Source: Tachypleus tridentatus
Lineage: Eukaryota; Arthropoda; Merostomata; Xiphosura; Limulidae
Direction: 5' to 3'
Assembly: GCF_004210375.1 (NCBI RefSeq)
Contig: NC_134833.1
Coordinates: forward strand, 47,238,782-47,302,781
Length of the DNA stretch: 64,000 nucleotides
The position numbers were made by a program, and so were the translations under genes. Of the stretch, positions 20,881-33,311 are shown one piece after another (position 1 is the stretch's first letter; every line of letters starts with the position of its first letter). The notes below the pieces were generated by a model. That model did not search any database. It saw only the letters and a program-made list of their open reading frames with translations, and had not been told where the DNA came from.

Positions 20881-22213
20881 ACTTGATGACGAGGGAACCC
20901 ACTTGTAGAGAAAAATATATATGTAAAAACGGTTGGTATGGATAGAGAACATTCTATGTAGAGGAGCAAACAACGTTTCGACCTTCTTCTGTCATCATCA
21001 GGTTCACAAAGAAAGAAAGAGGTAAGTGACCGATAGCTAACCACATGTTTGAAGGCGATTGTGTTATTTAGTGTAGGAATGCAGAGGGCGTGCTTAGATG
21101 TTTGATTATATTTATTAATACAGGTATAAAGGTGTTCCTTTGTATTGATTTATTTTGGGCTTGAGTTGTTGTATGAGTAAGGCTTCTTTGATTTTGCGTT
21201 TGTTTGTTTGTTTCTTTATTTTGTATTTGAGTGTTGTTTTATGATTATGTTGTGTTTATTTGATTTGCAGTGCTCAAAAAGGTGTGAAGGTGATTTTTTG
21301 TGTTCTTTGAATCTGGTTTCCATTTTTCTACACGTGTCTCCAATATAGAAGTCGTGGTAGTTATCACATTGTATTTTATAAATAATATTGGTGTTGTGTT
21401 TATCAGTGCAGTTTTTACATAATATAGACCTTACTTTTGTGTCTGGTTTTTGAATAAAATTGGTTTTAACTCGAATGACATATTTTGTTACTAGTTTTTG
21501 CAAAGTGTTAGTTATTTTTCTGCTGATGTCGGGAATATATGGTATGCAGCATTATATGGTTTTGTGATTTGTTAATTCGTGGGGTATATTTACTTTTGTT
21601 GGTTAATTTTACTTTTTGTCTAGGTGTGAGCGTATAATGTTTTCTACAGTTTGTGGAAGAAACTTATTGATGCTGATGAAGTATTGTTTTGTTTTGTCCA
21701 ATTCATCGTTAATTTTATCTGATGAGCATAGTTTTATGGCTGTGTTTATTTGGTTTCTCAATATGTTCAGTTTTTGTTTTGTTTCATGTGTTGAGTCCCA
21801 CGGAATGTATTGTCCAGTATGGATGATTTTTCGGTGGATTTCTGTTTTAAATTGTGCATCAGTTCTTGTAATTTTGAGGTTAAGAAATGATATTTGATTG
21901 CTTTCTTCCTATTCACATATGAAGTTAATTTTGGGATGTATAGAGTTAATGTGATTGAAAAAAATAAGTTTGTGTTCTGTAAATGTGAATCCGCAATCGC
22001 GTCGTTTACACATCTGTACCAGTATAGTGGTGGATGCAGTGCTGTGTTAATTGCTTGTGTTTCAACTTGTGTCATAAAAATATCGGCTAGAACTGGTGAT
22101 ACTGGATTGCCCATGCTTAGGCCATTTGTTTGTATATAGTTGTGGTTGTAAAAAATGGAGTTTGTCTTCATCGTGTTGAATTCTATGAGGGTTGCTAATT
22201 GGTTGCTAATAAA
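20881..22213 (-). mobile_element. Penelope-like element copy 1, 5'-truncated
   Basis: On the minus strand the order is reverse transcriptase (22213 to about 21600), linker, GIY-YIG endonuclease (about 21500-21230), 3' region, and an LTR-like terminal segment (21015-20881). Motif B is TNGLSMGNPVSPVLADIF. The catalytic box is YRCVNDAIA where functional elements have Y-V-D-D, so one catalytic Asp is lost, and a frameshift follows directly. The endonuclease reads NIIYKIQCDNYHDFYIGDT then RKMETRFKEHKKSPSHLFEH. The N-terminal half of the reverse transcriptase is missing. The terminal segment carries a hammerhead-like core at 20971-21001. Confidence 0.85.
20971..21001 (-). ncRNA. Hammerhead-ribozyme-like core in Penelope-like terminal segment
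   Basis: In minus orientation the sequence reads CTGATGA, a stem strand, a short loop, then GTC and GAAACGTTG. CTGATGA and GAAA are the two conserved hammerhead boxes, and GAC/GTC can pair between them. Penelope-like elements are known to carry hammerhead motifs in this position. The cleavage-site strand and stems I and III were not resolved here, so activity is unproven. Confidence 0.4.
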
Positions 22214-23480
22214 GATCCTGTAACCCGAATACATTCGAAAGCTGGACCTTTCTTCTTTAAGGGCAAACGAGAAACAGTGGTGTAATCGAATGAGTGATAT
22301 ATAAAGGAAATTAAATGACATCATGAAGAACGTCTGGGTTGCAAGGAAATGTTTTTCCATCCATTTACTTTTGTAAAGGTGTCATTTCCAGTAGGTTGTA
22401 GCTGATGATTGATTTAATCTTTTTCAGAAAAATATTTTTTTATTATTTACTTCTTTCTTCCATGTAATGTGAGCCCTAACTTTCCTGAAGCATACTATTT
22501 AGGTAAGATAATTTGCCATATATGTCTGTATGAATTAATTAGCTCAATACCTCTTTTTCAGTCAAACTTAAAGCGTCACCTTTATTTCACTTAAACATTT
22601 AAGTATAGTTATAAATAATAACTCTTACTTTAGGTGGAAGCGACATCACGCCATGACATATGAAGACGGAAATTTTGCCACCAGAGAACGCAATGTCAGG
22701 TCGACATAACAGGCGGCTATGATGGATGATCATGTTACAAAGTAGATAACGTGGTTTTTGGCCGCCATGACAGGTACCCATGATCTATACTATCAATATA
22801 TATTGATAGTTTCTTAACTAAATCGTCCTAACTGAACGCTTAACACTAGTTAATTTCTAATTAAGTAATTGAATTAGTTATAATTAATTCGTCATAAAAA
22901 AGGACTCTTAACGCTAATTCATCAATTAATTAAATTTTCTTTCCTACGAGGACTATGTTAGTCTGGTGACTAAAGATTTATAGTGATATAATAAAATATC
23001 AAAAGCAATATTTAACTTGACATGATCACAATATACATTTTACTAGACACAATATATGTTCTTAGGCCTAAATCGAGATCATTCAGTAATTAAAATTTTT
23101 AACTTATACAACATTTTATACCGCCAATAAAATGTTCAGTATGGAATAATTAAAACTGTCAAAAGTTTATGACAGTATTTGTACATGTTAATCTTACGAG
23201 ATTTGAAAGAGTTGACTTTTTCATATGAATAATGTAAAAAATATATAATATGTTTGAACGAAATCCCAACTACATATTGTGAATTACCATCATAGAATAA
23301 GCGACGTGAATATAATAAGTTGTCAAAAACATTATTTAACATGTTTGAATGAGATTAGAACTGCAAGAAGTAATTAATTTGTCTAGAATGAAAAAATTAT
23401 ATATATTTTCCACATTATATAGTTAATCCAAGTTACAAGTGATTAAAGTTTTGATAACACATAAGTGTTTATGACACAAA
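22214..23480. other. AT-rich spacer with a short GC-richer island
   Basis: Most of it is featureless. A stretch at about 22640-22780 is richer in CpG and contains the similar phrases cgccatgacatatgaa and cgccatgacaggtacc. A perfect 22-bp palindrome lies at 22789-22810. Confidence 0.4.
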
Positions 23481-23481
23481 G

Positions 23482-23761
23482 TTTGTTTTGGTTTTTGGAA
23501 TTTCGCACAAAGCTACTCGAGAGCTATCTGTACTAGCCGTCCCTAATTTAGCAGTGTAAGACTAGAGGGAAGGCAGCTAGTCATCACCACCCACCGCCAA
23601 CTCTTGGGCTACTCTTTTACCAACGAATAGTGGGATTGACCGTCACATTATAACGCCCCCACGGCTGGGAGGGCGAGCATGTTTGGCGCGACTTGGGCGC
23701 GAACCCGCGACCCTCAGATTACGAAGCGCACGCCTTAACGCGCTAGGCCATGCCAGGCCGT
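23482..23761 (-). mobile_element. SINE-A, full-length copy with target-site duplication
   Basis: A complete minus-strand copy from the tail (tttcgcacaaagctactcga) to the tRNA-like head (ccttaacgcgctaggccatg). It is flanked by an 11-bp duplication with one mismatch: tatgacacaaa at 23470-23480 and tataacacaaa at 23762-23772. It has few differences from the other full copies, suggesting fairly recent insertion. Confidence 0.92.
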
Positions 23762-24022
23762 TATAACACAAAAACAACAACAATAAAACCTGCCTTAGGC
23801 AGAATCGCACGGGGCTGAATAAAATTCCGGCTTAGACATTGTGGATATTCATTTCCTTAATTATATATAATTTTTGATCGGAACGTTATACTTGCTTGAC
23901 TTAAGAGAAGTAAGACGTTTGTGAATTTGGTTATTATACTGTTGTTTATGCTATATTTATTAGAATAAGAACAAAAAATAGACATTCAAAATATACATAA
24001 GTACACAAAATCTTAATAAAAT

Positions 24023-24480
24023 TTATTTGAAGAAAGTGTCCAATTTCAACTGTTTCGTTTTTCTAATGGGCTTTCTCATGTGGTTAAAAGAGAACGCCAA
24101 TTCTACGGCCTTTTCATGAAATTCATTTTCTCCCTTCATTTTTGCATACAATTTGATAGTGTTAATATAACTTAACACTTGCGATGAAGTAGGAATTTCT
24201 ATTTCTTCACTATATTTTCCATTTTGTTCATCTTCTGAATCTCTTACACTGTTACTGAGCACATATAGCCCTCGAGTAGCTTTCTGCGAAACTCAAAAAC
24301 AAACAAACTTACACTGTTTCCATTTTGCGATTCCCTCATAGATTTTAAATCAATTTCATCAGTTTCTGTTAAAACATTCTTGTCAACGTTCCAAAACTTT
24401 CCGCGTTCACAGAATCATCTGCATTAATCTTTTCAATCAGAGTTTGGATTTCACTAGAATCGTCATAATGAACAACTTTA
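24023..24480 (-). pseudogene. Tigger/jerky-like transposase C-terminus, interrupted
   Basis: Read on the minus strand, the frame starts near 24478 (SSEIQTLIEKINADDSVNAE), shifts once near 24394, and continues NVDKNVLTETDEIDLKSM to about 24319. A 54-bp SINE tail then intervenes (24254-24307). Downstream the frame resumes as VRDSEDEQNGKYSEEIEIPT and ends MRKPIRKTKQLKLDTFFK. The pairing of an acidic D-D-S...N-V-D-K segment with a short C-terminal K-Q-x-x-L-D-x-F-F-K tail fits pogo/Tigger transposases. The catalytic core is absent. Confidence 0.6.
24254..24307 (+). mobile_element. 54-bp SINE-A tail insertion
   Basis: Only the last ~50 bases of SINE-A (tagccctcgagtagctttct, then an A-rich end) are present. 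They are flanked by a perfect 11-bp duplication, cttacactgtt, at 24243-24253 and 24308-24318. Removing the insert and one duplicate restores the transposase frame. This is what severe 5' truncation during target-primed reverse transcription would give. The duplicated word also occurs inside the SINE body (cttacactgct), so a recombination origin is not fully excluded. Confidence 0.75.
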
Positions 24481-24775
24481 AAAAAATGAAGGTATTAAAT
24501 AGTTATTTTTTAAATGAGGGTATTAAGTAAATTTTCCCTAAATTTTAAAATTAGGGAACATAGGAATTTATTTTTTTCGTTAAAATTATTTAAAGAGTAG
24601 AATTCTGCACTTAAAAGACAAATATATTTCTACAAATCATGAAGCTAGTTTAACTGCAAAAATAATGACGGCAGAAAAAGAACAGAATAAATCAAATCAA
24701 TACTAACTGTAGCAAAATGTACGAGAATTTATTAATATTTAAACAATTTATTAATATTTAAATAAATTATTAACT

Positions 24776-24951
24776 CTCCCTAATTTAATAGTGTAAGACA
24801 GGGAAGGCAGCTAGTCATCACCACCTCTTAGCCATTACATCATAACGCCCACACGGCTGAAAGGGCGAGCATGTTTGGCGCGAGGGGAATGTGAACCCGC
24901 GACTCTCAGATTACGAGTTGCACGCCTTAACACGCTTGGCCATGCCGGGCC
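24776..24951 (-). mobile_element. SINE-A copy, tail lost and internally deleted
   Basis: A minus-strand copy with an intact tRNA-like head (cgccttaacacgcttggcca ending gccgggcc). The body lacks the agttggcggt block between catcaccacct and attacatc. The tail beyond ctccctaattta is missing. Confidence 0.8.
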
Positions 24952-24999
24952 AGAGATTTTATAGTAATAAACTCTAATTAATAATCATTTTACACAAAT

Positions 25000-25215
25000 A
25001 ATGAAAGTTCTTTATTTTAAAATTGTAAATTGTTGGGCAACAATTATGACAAAAGATATACACACCCTTTCTTTTAAGATTTATAAATCCAGCATATTTA
25101 CAATATAAATAAGCTGTTACGTTCATTATGAGAGGTGTTGCAAAAAGGAAAGTTCTTTTTTCCCAAAGATGAACAAACCATGAAAACAATAACTGAACAA
25201 ATCTTTGGTCAATTT
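25000..25215 (-). repeat. Unidentified repeat, copy 1 (inverted)
   Basis: On the minus strand, tttgttcatctttgggaaaa followed by gaactttcctttttgcaaca matches the plus-strand stretch at 25585-25630. The match is imperfect but extends about 60 bp. The family is unknown to me; a short coding flavour (LFATPL) is shared by both copies. Confidence 0.4.
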
Positions 25216-25579
25216 TTTTTTTCAATATATCGACCATGAGCATCTATATCTACTTTTAAGCGAGATTTGAATTTTTTTTTTTTAATAATTTCTCGCGTTT
25301 CAAAGTTCTCCAGATTGTGACGTGATGCACATTGATGTGCGGAGTGATTACGAGTTGTTTTCGAGTGTTTTGCAAACTTTTGTCTGTTTAGTTTTGAGCA
25401 AATCTCACCGATGGCGCTGAAAGTTGTCACTTTCTTCCAACGTTCTGTTTTAATTCATCGTCAAAAATTTCTTCCTTGAGATCGGAGTTTCACCAGAGTT
25501 GGATGTTTTTTTCAGTAGTTTGAAATGTTTCTACCATACGGCATCATTACAGGTGACGACTTTTGCAAGGATCTTGTAA

Positions 25580-25785
25580 AGGTTTTTCTTATTTGGGGCG
25601 AAAAGGAATTCTTTTTGCAACACGCCTTACTAAGTTTCATTTTTCATATTTATCATTTGAATATAACCTGCAATGCTAGATACATGATCTTAGCTTTGAG
25701 AAGGTGTAATCGTTTAAAGTTGTAAAGAAATACTGATATCGTCCGTCTTACAATTTGGACAATCTTTACCTGAGATTGAAAGTGT
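25580..25785 (+). repeat. Unidentified repeat, copy 2
   Basis: Its left part (ttatttggggcgaaaaggaa then ttctttttgcaacacgcc) resembles the inverted copy at 25000-25215. Its right part (aaggtgtaatcgtttaaag ... cttacaatttggacaatctt) resembles 27795-27865. This links three fragments of one repeat. Confidence 0.45.
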
Positions 25786-26930
25786 GGAATATATAACTTC
25801 TTTCAATGTTTCAAAAATCATGGGTATTATTCGAATAACACAGTTATTATAATATAACCAATATTTGTCCTATCACTAAATATAATAAATTGCGACTTAC
25901 AGGTTGTTATTACTTAAACACCTGAACTTTCAGACAGCCTAAGCTTAAAACACTAATAGTAAATCGCACACATACGGTCCAGAAACAGAAGTTTCAAGAA
26001 GTACCAAGGTCAGGCACAATCAGTATGGACATTATTTGGTGTCACGTGGTCACACATACACTGTTAGAGCTATGAGATGTTTCAACTTGACCGGCAGATG
26101 ATCTTTGCTCATTAGTCACATTGAAAATAACATATTTTTCTTCTATATTTTTCAAAACTTTATGCACATTTAAACTCAAAGGAACATCACCAGTATTACA
26201 ATACTTTTCACATTATAGATGAATTACAAAACAGTATTATGTGATTATGTATAAAATTCATGTTTTGCCCGAAAAATGTTAGAGTTCAGTTTCCTTACAA
26301 TAAAATTAAAAGTCGTTTCAGCCTATGACCTGAAATTGAAGTCAAGAGAGAGTGTAATAATGATGTGTTGTATGTGTTATCTATAACGCACAAAACTTCT
26401 GTTTGAGCATTCGGAAAACTATTAGAATAAAAGTAATACAAAACACTAACTGTATATTCGCAATATCTGACGGGTTAATGTACAATTATAGCATACTGTG
26501 TCCGACATATTGTCAGATAGTTTCAGTCCGTTTAGAACGAAATTAAATATCGATTCTATATAAATATGTGAGATTTCATTATCATGTCAAATATCTGATG
26601 TTTCAAAACATTGTTAATACATATATTACACGAAGATTTCAAATCAATGACAATGACAAATTTTGATTTATCTAACAGAAGCGATAAGTTTATTTTAAAT
26701 CAAAGATCGGGCAAATGCTTTGTTTGCATAACAATTTCCATGAGTATTATTACCCTGATAACCAGTATCACAGCAATTACACATAAAATATACTAGTTGT
26801 CTAAAATATCTTGGGGAACAAAATTTTGGCATCACTTTAAAAAAAAAAACAGTTTCAGATGCATACGTTACAAATCGCATTTGTTTTTTAAAATTAAAAA
26901 TACAAGAATTATTCGATTAGATTTAATTTC

Positions 26931-27125
26931 TCCACGTCACACCAAACATGTGGGGACGTTATAATGTACGGCTAATCCCACTATCCGTTGGTAAAAAAGT
27001 AGCCCAAGAGTTGGTGGTGGGTGATGATGACTAGCTACCTTTCCTCTAGTCTTACACTGCAAAATTAGAGACATCTAGTGCAGACAGACCTCGAGTAACT
27101 TTGAAAGAAATTTAAAAAACAAAAA
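26931..27125 (+). mobile_element. SINE-A copy, head lost
   Basis: It begins in the T-arm/body junction (gtcacaccaaacatgtgggg) and runs through agttggtggtgggtgatgat to a diverged tail and an A-rich end. The A and B boxes are gone. Confidence 0.8.
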
Positions 27126-28425
27126 GATTTAATTTTGTTACAATCCTCGCAGTTTATTTTACTACAACTTAAAGCAATAAGTGAATAAATTACTGAGTCT
27201 ATTAAAAGCTCACAAAACATTGAAACTAATGCTTAGTTCCATATGACCTTGAACTTGTGTCAAAGATGATTATGTGGTCACTTATGTTGTGAGCTAACGA
27301 TGATAACATCATAGTCTCAGTACGTCATCAGTGGTTAAAAAGAAAAGGCTGTCGCACATTATTCTCTAAAAAATTGGTTACTAATACTTAAAATACCAAA
27401 ATTTAACATTTTCAATTAATTACTCACTTTAAATTATACTATACAAATAAAACTCATAAAACGTTTCAGGTATCATCCTTTGTCGTTGAAATCCACTAAA
27501 TAAGCACAAAATTGAAAGTCTTGTTTGGTTTCAATGTTCAAGATTTGAAAAGTATCATATATACATATATTGACTGTCTTTCATAACAGAATAAACTTTG
27601 GAACTAAAAGAAACTATATGTACGTCCACTATACATTACCTCCAACAACGATTATATATCAAACGAAATTTATATATTCTTACACTTTATATATTACAGA
27701 AAGTTAAATGTACATTCACAATGTTTGATAGTTCATTAGAAATTATTTCCTTCTTCTAGATTATTGCTTTCTGTGTTTGACATATAATGTAATTTCTTGA
27801 TGGTGTAATCATTTAGGTAGGTATAGAAATGTAGGTATCGTTCATCTTAACATTTGGACAATTTTGATCCAAGGATCATAGTCCTCTGATAACATAATAA
27901 TCTTTGATATTCACAATTAATACAACTGGAATAAATGTTTATTTTTAAGGGTAAAAAGTGACTAGTAGAGAAGGGGAAAACATTTACAATAGTTTTATGA
28001 TCACAGATAGCTCCTGACAGTAAAGTGGTGTACGTATTGTCACTACATCGTTATTTTTTTGCTAGTGAAAAAAATAGATCTCTGGCTAGGTAAAAGTAAG
28101 AAACAAATACAGAGATAATGGGATTTTAACGTCGTACAGATCTACAAAATATTCAATATAAATAGAGGACGACTTTCTTAAATTATGTCCGAACACAAGT
28201 TTATCGCCGATAGAGGACCTAATGTCGGATACTTTGGTTCGTAATAGTATAAGATATAATATTGTTAACTTAGAAGAAAAAATATTATACAACACTGTTA
28301 ATTTAGAAGAGAATACATAATACCGTTAATTTAGAAGAGAAGAGATTACGTCCTCATTATTTTTTTTTGATCGAGTTATCCATGCTCATCGGTGAGAAAG
28401 GAACCATTTGGCACAACGTTCATTG
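27126..28425. other. AT-rich spacer with one repeat fragment
   Basis: At 27795-27870, ggtgtaatcatttaggtag ... cttaacatttggacaattt is a third, diverged copy of the unidentified repeat seen at 25580-25785. The rest is featureless. Confidence 0.4.
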
Positions 28426-28676
28426 ATTTGTTTGTTTTTGAAATTCGCACAAAGCTACACAATTTGGAGGTATAAGACGAGAGGAAAGGGAGATAGTTAT
28501 CACCACATAACGCCAAATCTGGAACTACTCTTCTGCCAACAAATAATAGGATTGACCGTAAATAATAACAACCCTACTGCTGAAAGAGCGAGCATGTTTG
28601 GTGGAACTGGGAATCTAACCCGTGACCATCAGACTGGAAGTCGAGCGTCCTAACCACCTGGCCATGTCGGGTTGAT
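28426..28676 (-). mobile_element. SINE-A copy, old and diverged
   Basis: All segments are present in minus orientation, from tttttgaaattcgcacaaag to a head ending ctggccatgtcgggttg. Many substitutions are spread along it and the tail-proximal block is shortened, so it is older than the copies at 3.6 and 23.5 kb. Confidence 0.78.
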
Positions 28677-29157
28677 TTATATAATATACGCTAATTTGAT
28701 AACAGCAGCTTGAATCAAAATTTTGATTACGAAATAATACTAAGTCTTTTAATAGCCTAGTTTGTATAAACTAGAATAATGGGCTAGACACAAACTGAAA
28801 TACACAATGTTTTTTTTTTTTTAAATGACAGAGTGTAACTTTGTGTAGTGAAGTAGATATATAAAACAACCTTTCTATCTTTTTCTGCACATTAAATTCA
28901 GCCTTATTCAGATCACAAGAATCTTCGTATTTACCCACAGTGACTAGCTCTAAACAACTTCTCGCATACAGCAAATATTAGCTCTAGGCGTTAACAAAAT
29001 GAATTGAATGGCTTTCTCGACTACTGATGGAACTTCTATTAATTCGTGTCCTTAACCTTCTTATAATGCAGTTAAAATCGAGCAGTAGAAGAGCTCAGCA
29101 CTAGTTTTTAATTTACTTATAATTAGTGTGTTGAAGATCTTTACTATGTGAAAGACT

Positions 29158-29255
29158 TGTTTGTTTTAGAATTAAGCACAAAGCTACACAATGGGCTGTC
29201 TGTGTAGTGCCCACACTGGTATCGATACCCGGTTTTTAACATTATAAAATACACT
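29158..29255 (-). mobile_element. SINE-B copy, head lost
   Basis: The tail and body are clear on the minus strand (aattaagcacaaagctacac then aatgggctgtctgtgtagtg), with the B-box complement ggtatcgatacccgg. The head decays after about 29255. Confidence 0.7.
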
Positions 29256-29639
29256 GGACAAGATAAGTTCAGTTATGTTTTTGATTTTAATATCTCTTGT
29301 AACTTTGAGTTTTAAGAATTTATTTTTATCACTTATTTTGTGAAGTAGTTTCAGCCCCAACAATGACTAATCACGTTTAAGTGAACACAAGTTATTGTTA
29401 TAAAAAGTAAACAATTAGAAATGTCATCTAAATGTTTAATTAGTTAGGCAAGTTGGTTTATTCTACTATGATATGCAAGCATAAATAAATACACACAAAT
29501 ATAATGAAATAAATTAAGATATCTATATCAAATAATATGAAAAGATATTTCCGTGTAGACATTAGCATGAAACACTCATCAAGCCAAAAGAGGTTCTGTT
29601 AATAATAAAAGCTAATAACCGTTTCTTTGTTGTTTAAAA

Positions 29640-29782
29640 CAAACATATACAATAGACTATTTTGGCTGTACCCAATGTGGCTATCGAAATCCGATTTTTA
29701 GAATTTTAAACCAGAACCTCGTCATCCTTGATGACAATACACTCATACACGTACACCTACTCAGCCCTCTGGCTGCAAAAGT
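29640..29782 (-). mobile_element. Degenerate SINE-B copy
   Basis: Traces of the body (acaatagactattttggctg), the B-box complement (ggctatcgaaatccg) and the head end (acctactcagccctctgg) are in the SINE-B order, with a ~40-bp foreign stretch between them. Confidence 0.45.
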
Positions 29783-32508
29783 AAGAACTTTGACAGCCTT
29801 AACTCTTTCCTCTTAACCCCCGCTGTGGCGGCATTTTCTTGGAGGCTGATGTGAGGGACATACTGCTGCTGAGCTACCATGAGACTCAAAAAGTTGTTAT
29901 TGGTTGTAATTTATTGAATATGTAATAAAATCTTAACAGAAGTCATAAAATAAAATCATGCTAATTAAGAAGATACAAAATGCCCTTACTACAAGTGGTG
30001 ACACACAGTGTGTCGTAAAAACGTATTTTCACGATAATGCAAAAAAGGCAAGAAGAACATTTCTCTTGTGATCGTATTCTGTTCATGAAAATTATTTCAA
30101 ACGTCTAAATTAAAAATAGGGCAGTTATAAGCTGGTGCAGTTATTTACTGGTGTTATAGAGATATTGATAAAAATAACTTAAAAGTTGTACAGATTAGTG
30201 TTGACAGTTATCTGACAAATATCCTGTAAAGATTTAATTAAAAAACCTAATTTCACTCATATTTACTGAAAGTAGTTTAAAATTTTTTTGTTGGTTACAC
30301 GTTATTTTTAAAGAAAGATTATTTTTTTACAAACAATATTAAAAGTTGTTTACGTATTTAGACAAGACATCCTCCACATTTCAGCATAATTTTTCAAAAT
30401 AATTTATTGAATAATTGTCTTGTGGACTCATGATTTTTTGTTGGTGGCTCCATAAGAACATATCAAGCATATTAAAAAATTTAAAGAAAATTCCATGAAA
30501 GTTACTCACTAATCTTTATTTTTGGGATCTTTATACTGCGTGTTCTAAGAACACAAAACAATTCAACATCATATAAGATTTGGATCCTAGCGGTATGAAC
30601 AAAAATCATAGCAGCTTTAGCATAACGCCAAGTTCCATGAAAATATTTCAAACTTTATATATTTATCTATTAGTACCATTATTCTTTTTGCTAGTTTGTT
30701 TGTTAGAACTTATCGTGTTTAACGTGACCCGTGCCCTTCATATAAAGATATATAAGATATAAGGATATAAATTAATGTTCACATTTTTTTCCCTAAAGTG
30801 AGAAATAACATTTACATGAATTAATAAAATACAATATATTTAATTCAATTTCTAAACAGATTTCTAGAAAAATGAAGTTAGACAAAAATACTCCGTACAC
30901 ACGTACTTATAACCATAATAGTAGTACATGTGTCATTATTTAAGTGATTTGACACACATACTGCCGATAAATAATTAAAAAAATATCATTTATAGGAAGG
31001 TACTTACTACAAAGTTTACTGTTTTGTATGAATATAATGATAATTAAGGCATTCGCTAAAGTCTGACAGGAAAAACGTTTACTTCCACAAAATAATATTA
31101 ATAATCATAATATTAAAGCTATTAATTAAAAAACATTATTATTAATATTACTTCATATTATACGATTACGTTTTAGTATAAAGGATGGTTGATATAAAGC
31201 CACGATGACAAAAAACTTAATTTGATAAATCTTAGCTCAGTACAGATATGTAACGTACATGTGTAGTGTTCTAAAATTCTTACACACGTATATCGTTGTT
31301 CTTCCTAACGTATTATTGTGGATTACTATTCAGTTAAAACATCATAAAATAAATTAAGGCAATGTATCATCAAATTTCCCACTAACTTCCTTGTTATATC
31401 GGTTGGTTTTACTAATCGGACACTGTGGTCTGTTACATTTGGCCTTGAAATGTTATGATTAATTCGATATAAATATTTTCAGATACTCACTACTTAGCTT
31501 ACGTAAGTGTAGAAAAGATGTATAACATCAAATTTTGAAATGGATATTGATAAAAGGTCTGTATTGCATATATATATATATATATACTCTTAAACTTGAT
31601 AGTATAAAGTGTATCCGAAATGCTAATAAAATGAATTGTCTATATCATGTGTATTTTACACACAAAAATATTTTATATAGAATCAAATTTCAGAATTTTA
31701 AAGTTATTGATGTTTATTTTCCATATTTTTAAATTTAAAAAATATGTAGCATTATATAAATAATAAACATAATAAGAAATGACGTATTTACATGGTAAAT
31801 ACATACATAAATGTAAACAAAAACCCACAATAACAGCATAACAATACTATACCAATAAATATGATATATCTGTAACAATCTCATATCCATAACCAGTTAT
31901 ATACATGATAAAAATGTTATACTTGTATAGAATATTATTTGTATAAATAAAGGTATACCTAAAATATTTAAAATTAATAAAGCTAATGTATCTTTTTAAT
32001 CTATCGAAAGTACCAAAGTAATAATATATATACTTATATGATGTGAATTCTATTTTAATCCACTAATTTGTATATAACAAACTCAGAAAACAGTGATTTT
32101 GTTAACCACTGATTGCGGATGCGTTTTAAGATAAATATGAACACCTTTCTCCAGCTAAGAGGGAAAAAGTTCAAAAGAGGAAAAATAATATTAGAACAGT
32201 AAAAACTATGGATTAAAAACAAGAAAATAAACTATAAATAACATACTATATTCTACTATTTTGCAAATAGTAACTGTACAGTCACATTTGTCTAAACTTA
32301 GAAAAAAATGTTTTAAAAACAGTTTGGCAATAATCTCATATTTTATAAAGGACTGTGCTATATTTTGAGAATAGTAAATCTTTAATCTATAATGAAACAT
32401 CTTAAAAACAATCAATGAACAGTTTATAACTGGATACCTACTAGTATGAAACTCTTTCATTTCAGTCTTATACAAAATATATAAGAATGTGACTGTAACT
32501 GTTCCCAC
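29783..32508. other. AT-rich spacer, nothing recognised
   Basis: No exon or repeat recognised, apart from a (TA)n tract at about 31568-31587. It lies downstream of the last recognised SLC4 exon; the further 3' exons expected for that family were not found here. Confidence 0.45.
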
Positions 32509-32615
32509 TTATGAGAAACTTCAAGTTTTGGAGTATTAAGATCAGCACACATGTCAGTAATAGTCATTACCATGATAGGAATAACAACAGCAAAGTCAAC
32601 GATGACTGTTCTTTT
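32509..32615 (-). pseudogene. SLC4 pseudogene: exon with DFAVV and NTPKLEV
   Basis: After acceptor atttttacag the frame continues in phase 0 from the previous exon: KRTVIVDFAVVIPIMVMTIT, DMCADLNTPKLEVSH. It ends at a plausible donor (AA|GTGGGA). This is the last exon of the family I could find; the segment that should follow in SLC4 proteins is not seen to the left. Confidence 0.78.
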
Positions 32616-33311
32616 CTGTAAAAATTCCAATAAATGGAATGTAAGCTTTTTTTCACAAAGTTAAGGAAAACAGTGTTTATCTTTAAAGCATGAATTCCTT
32701 GAGCTGATGGATTTCTATAAAAAAACAAGGAGGAAGGAAAAAGAAGTCTAATGTTCTTCAAGGAATAATACAAGTTTGGTAAAAACAAATACTTCACTTT
32801 GAAGAATAGTAACTAAGTTAAAAAACAAAGTTCATTAATTTTATGGAATAATCTTATTTTGAAATAAACACCATCACTGCATTAATAACATTGTTCTATG
32901 CTAAAATCTGATGTGAATGTTACTTCATAAAGTAGTACCATATGCTACTATTGTTATGTTGACATAATAATAGTATCTTTACACACAAAAAAAAACATTC
33001 ACTAATTATAACAGCAAAATAATAAAAACATTTCATTAAAGTAGTGTAATAACGATATAGTTACACTGTAAACAATAACTTGTGACCAAACAAGATAAAA
33101 ACAGGAGTGTATAATACCTCTTTCCTGTATCAGATGACAAAAAATGAAAACAAAATGACAACCACATTACTTATCAGCATCATTTTCCTCTAATACATAT
33201 ACAAAACATAGCAAAACCACATTACGTAGGCAAGATAAACATAACATTTCAAAACAGTATTTTCATCACCTTGTCCAACAGAAAACTAACAACTGTACCA
33301 AACTCTCTTAC

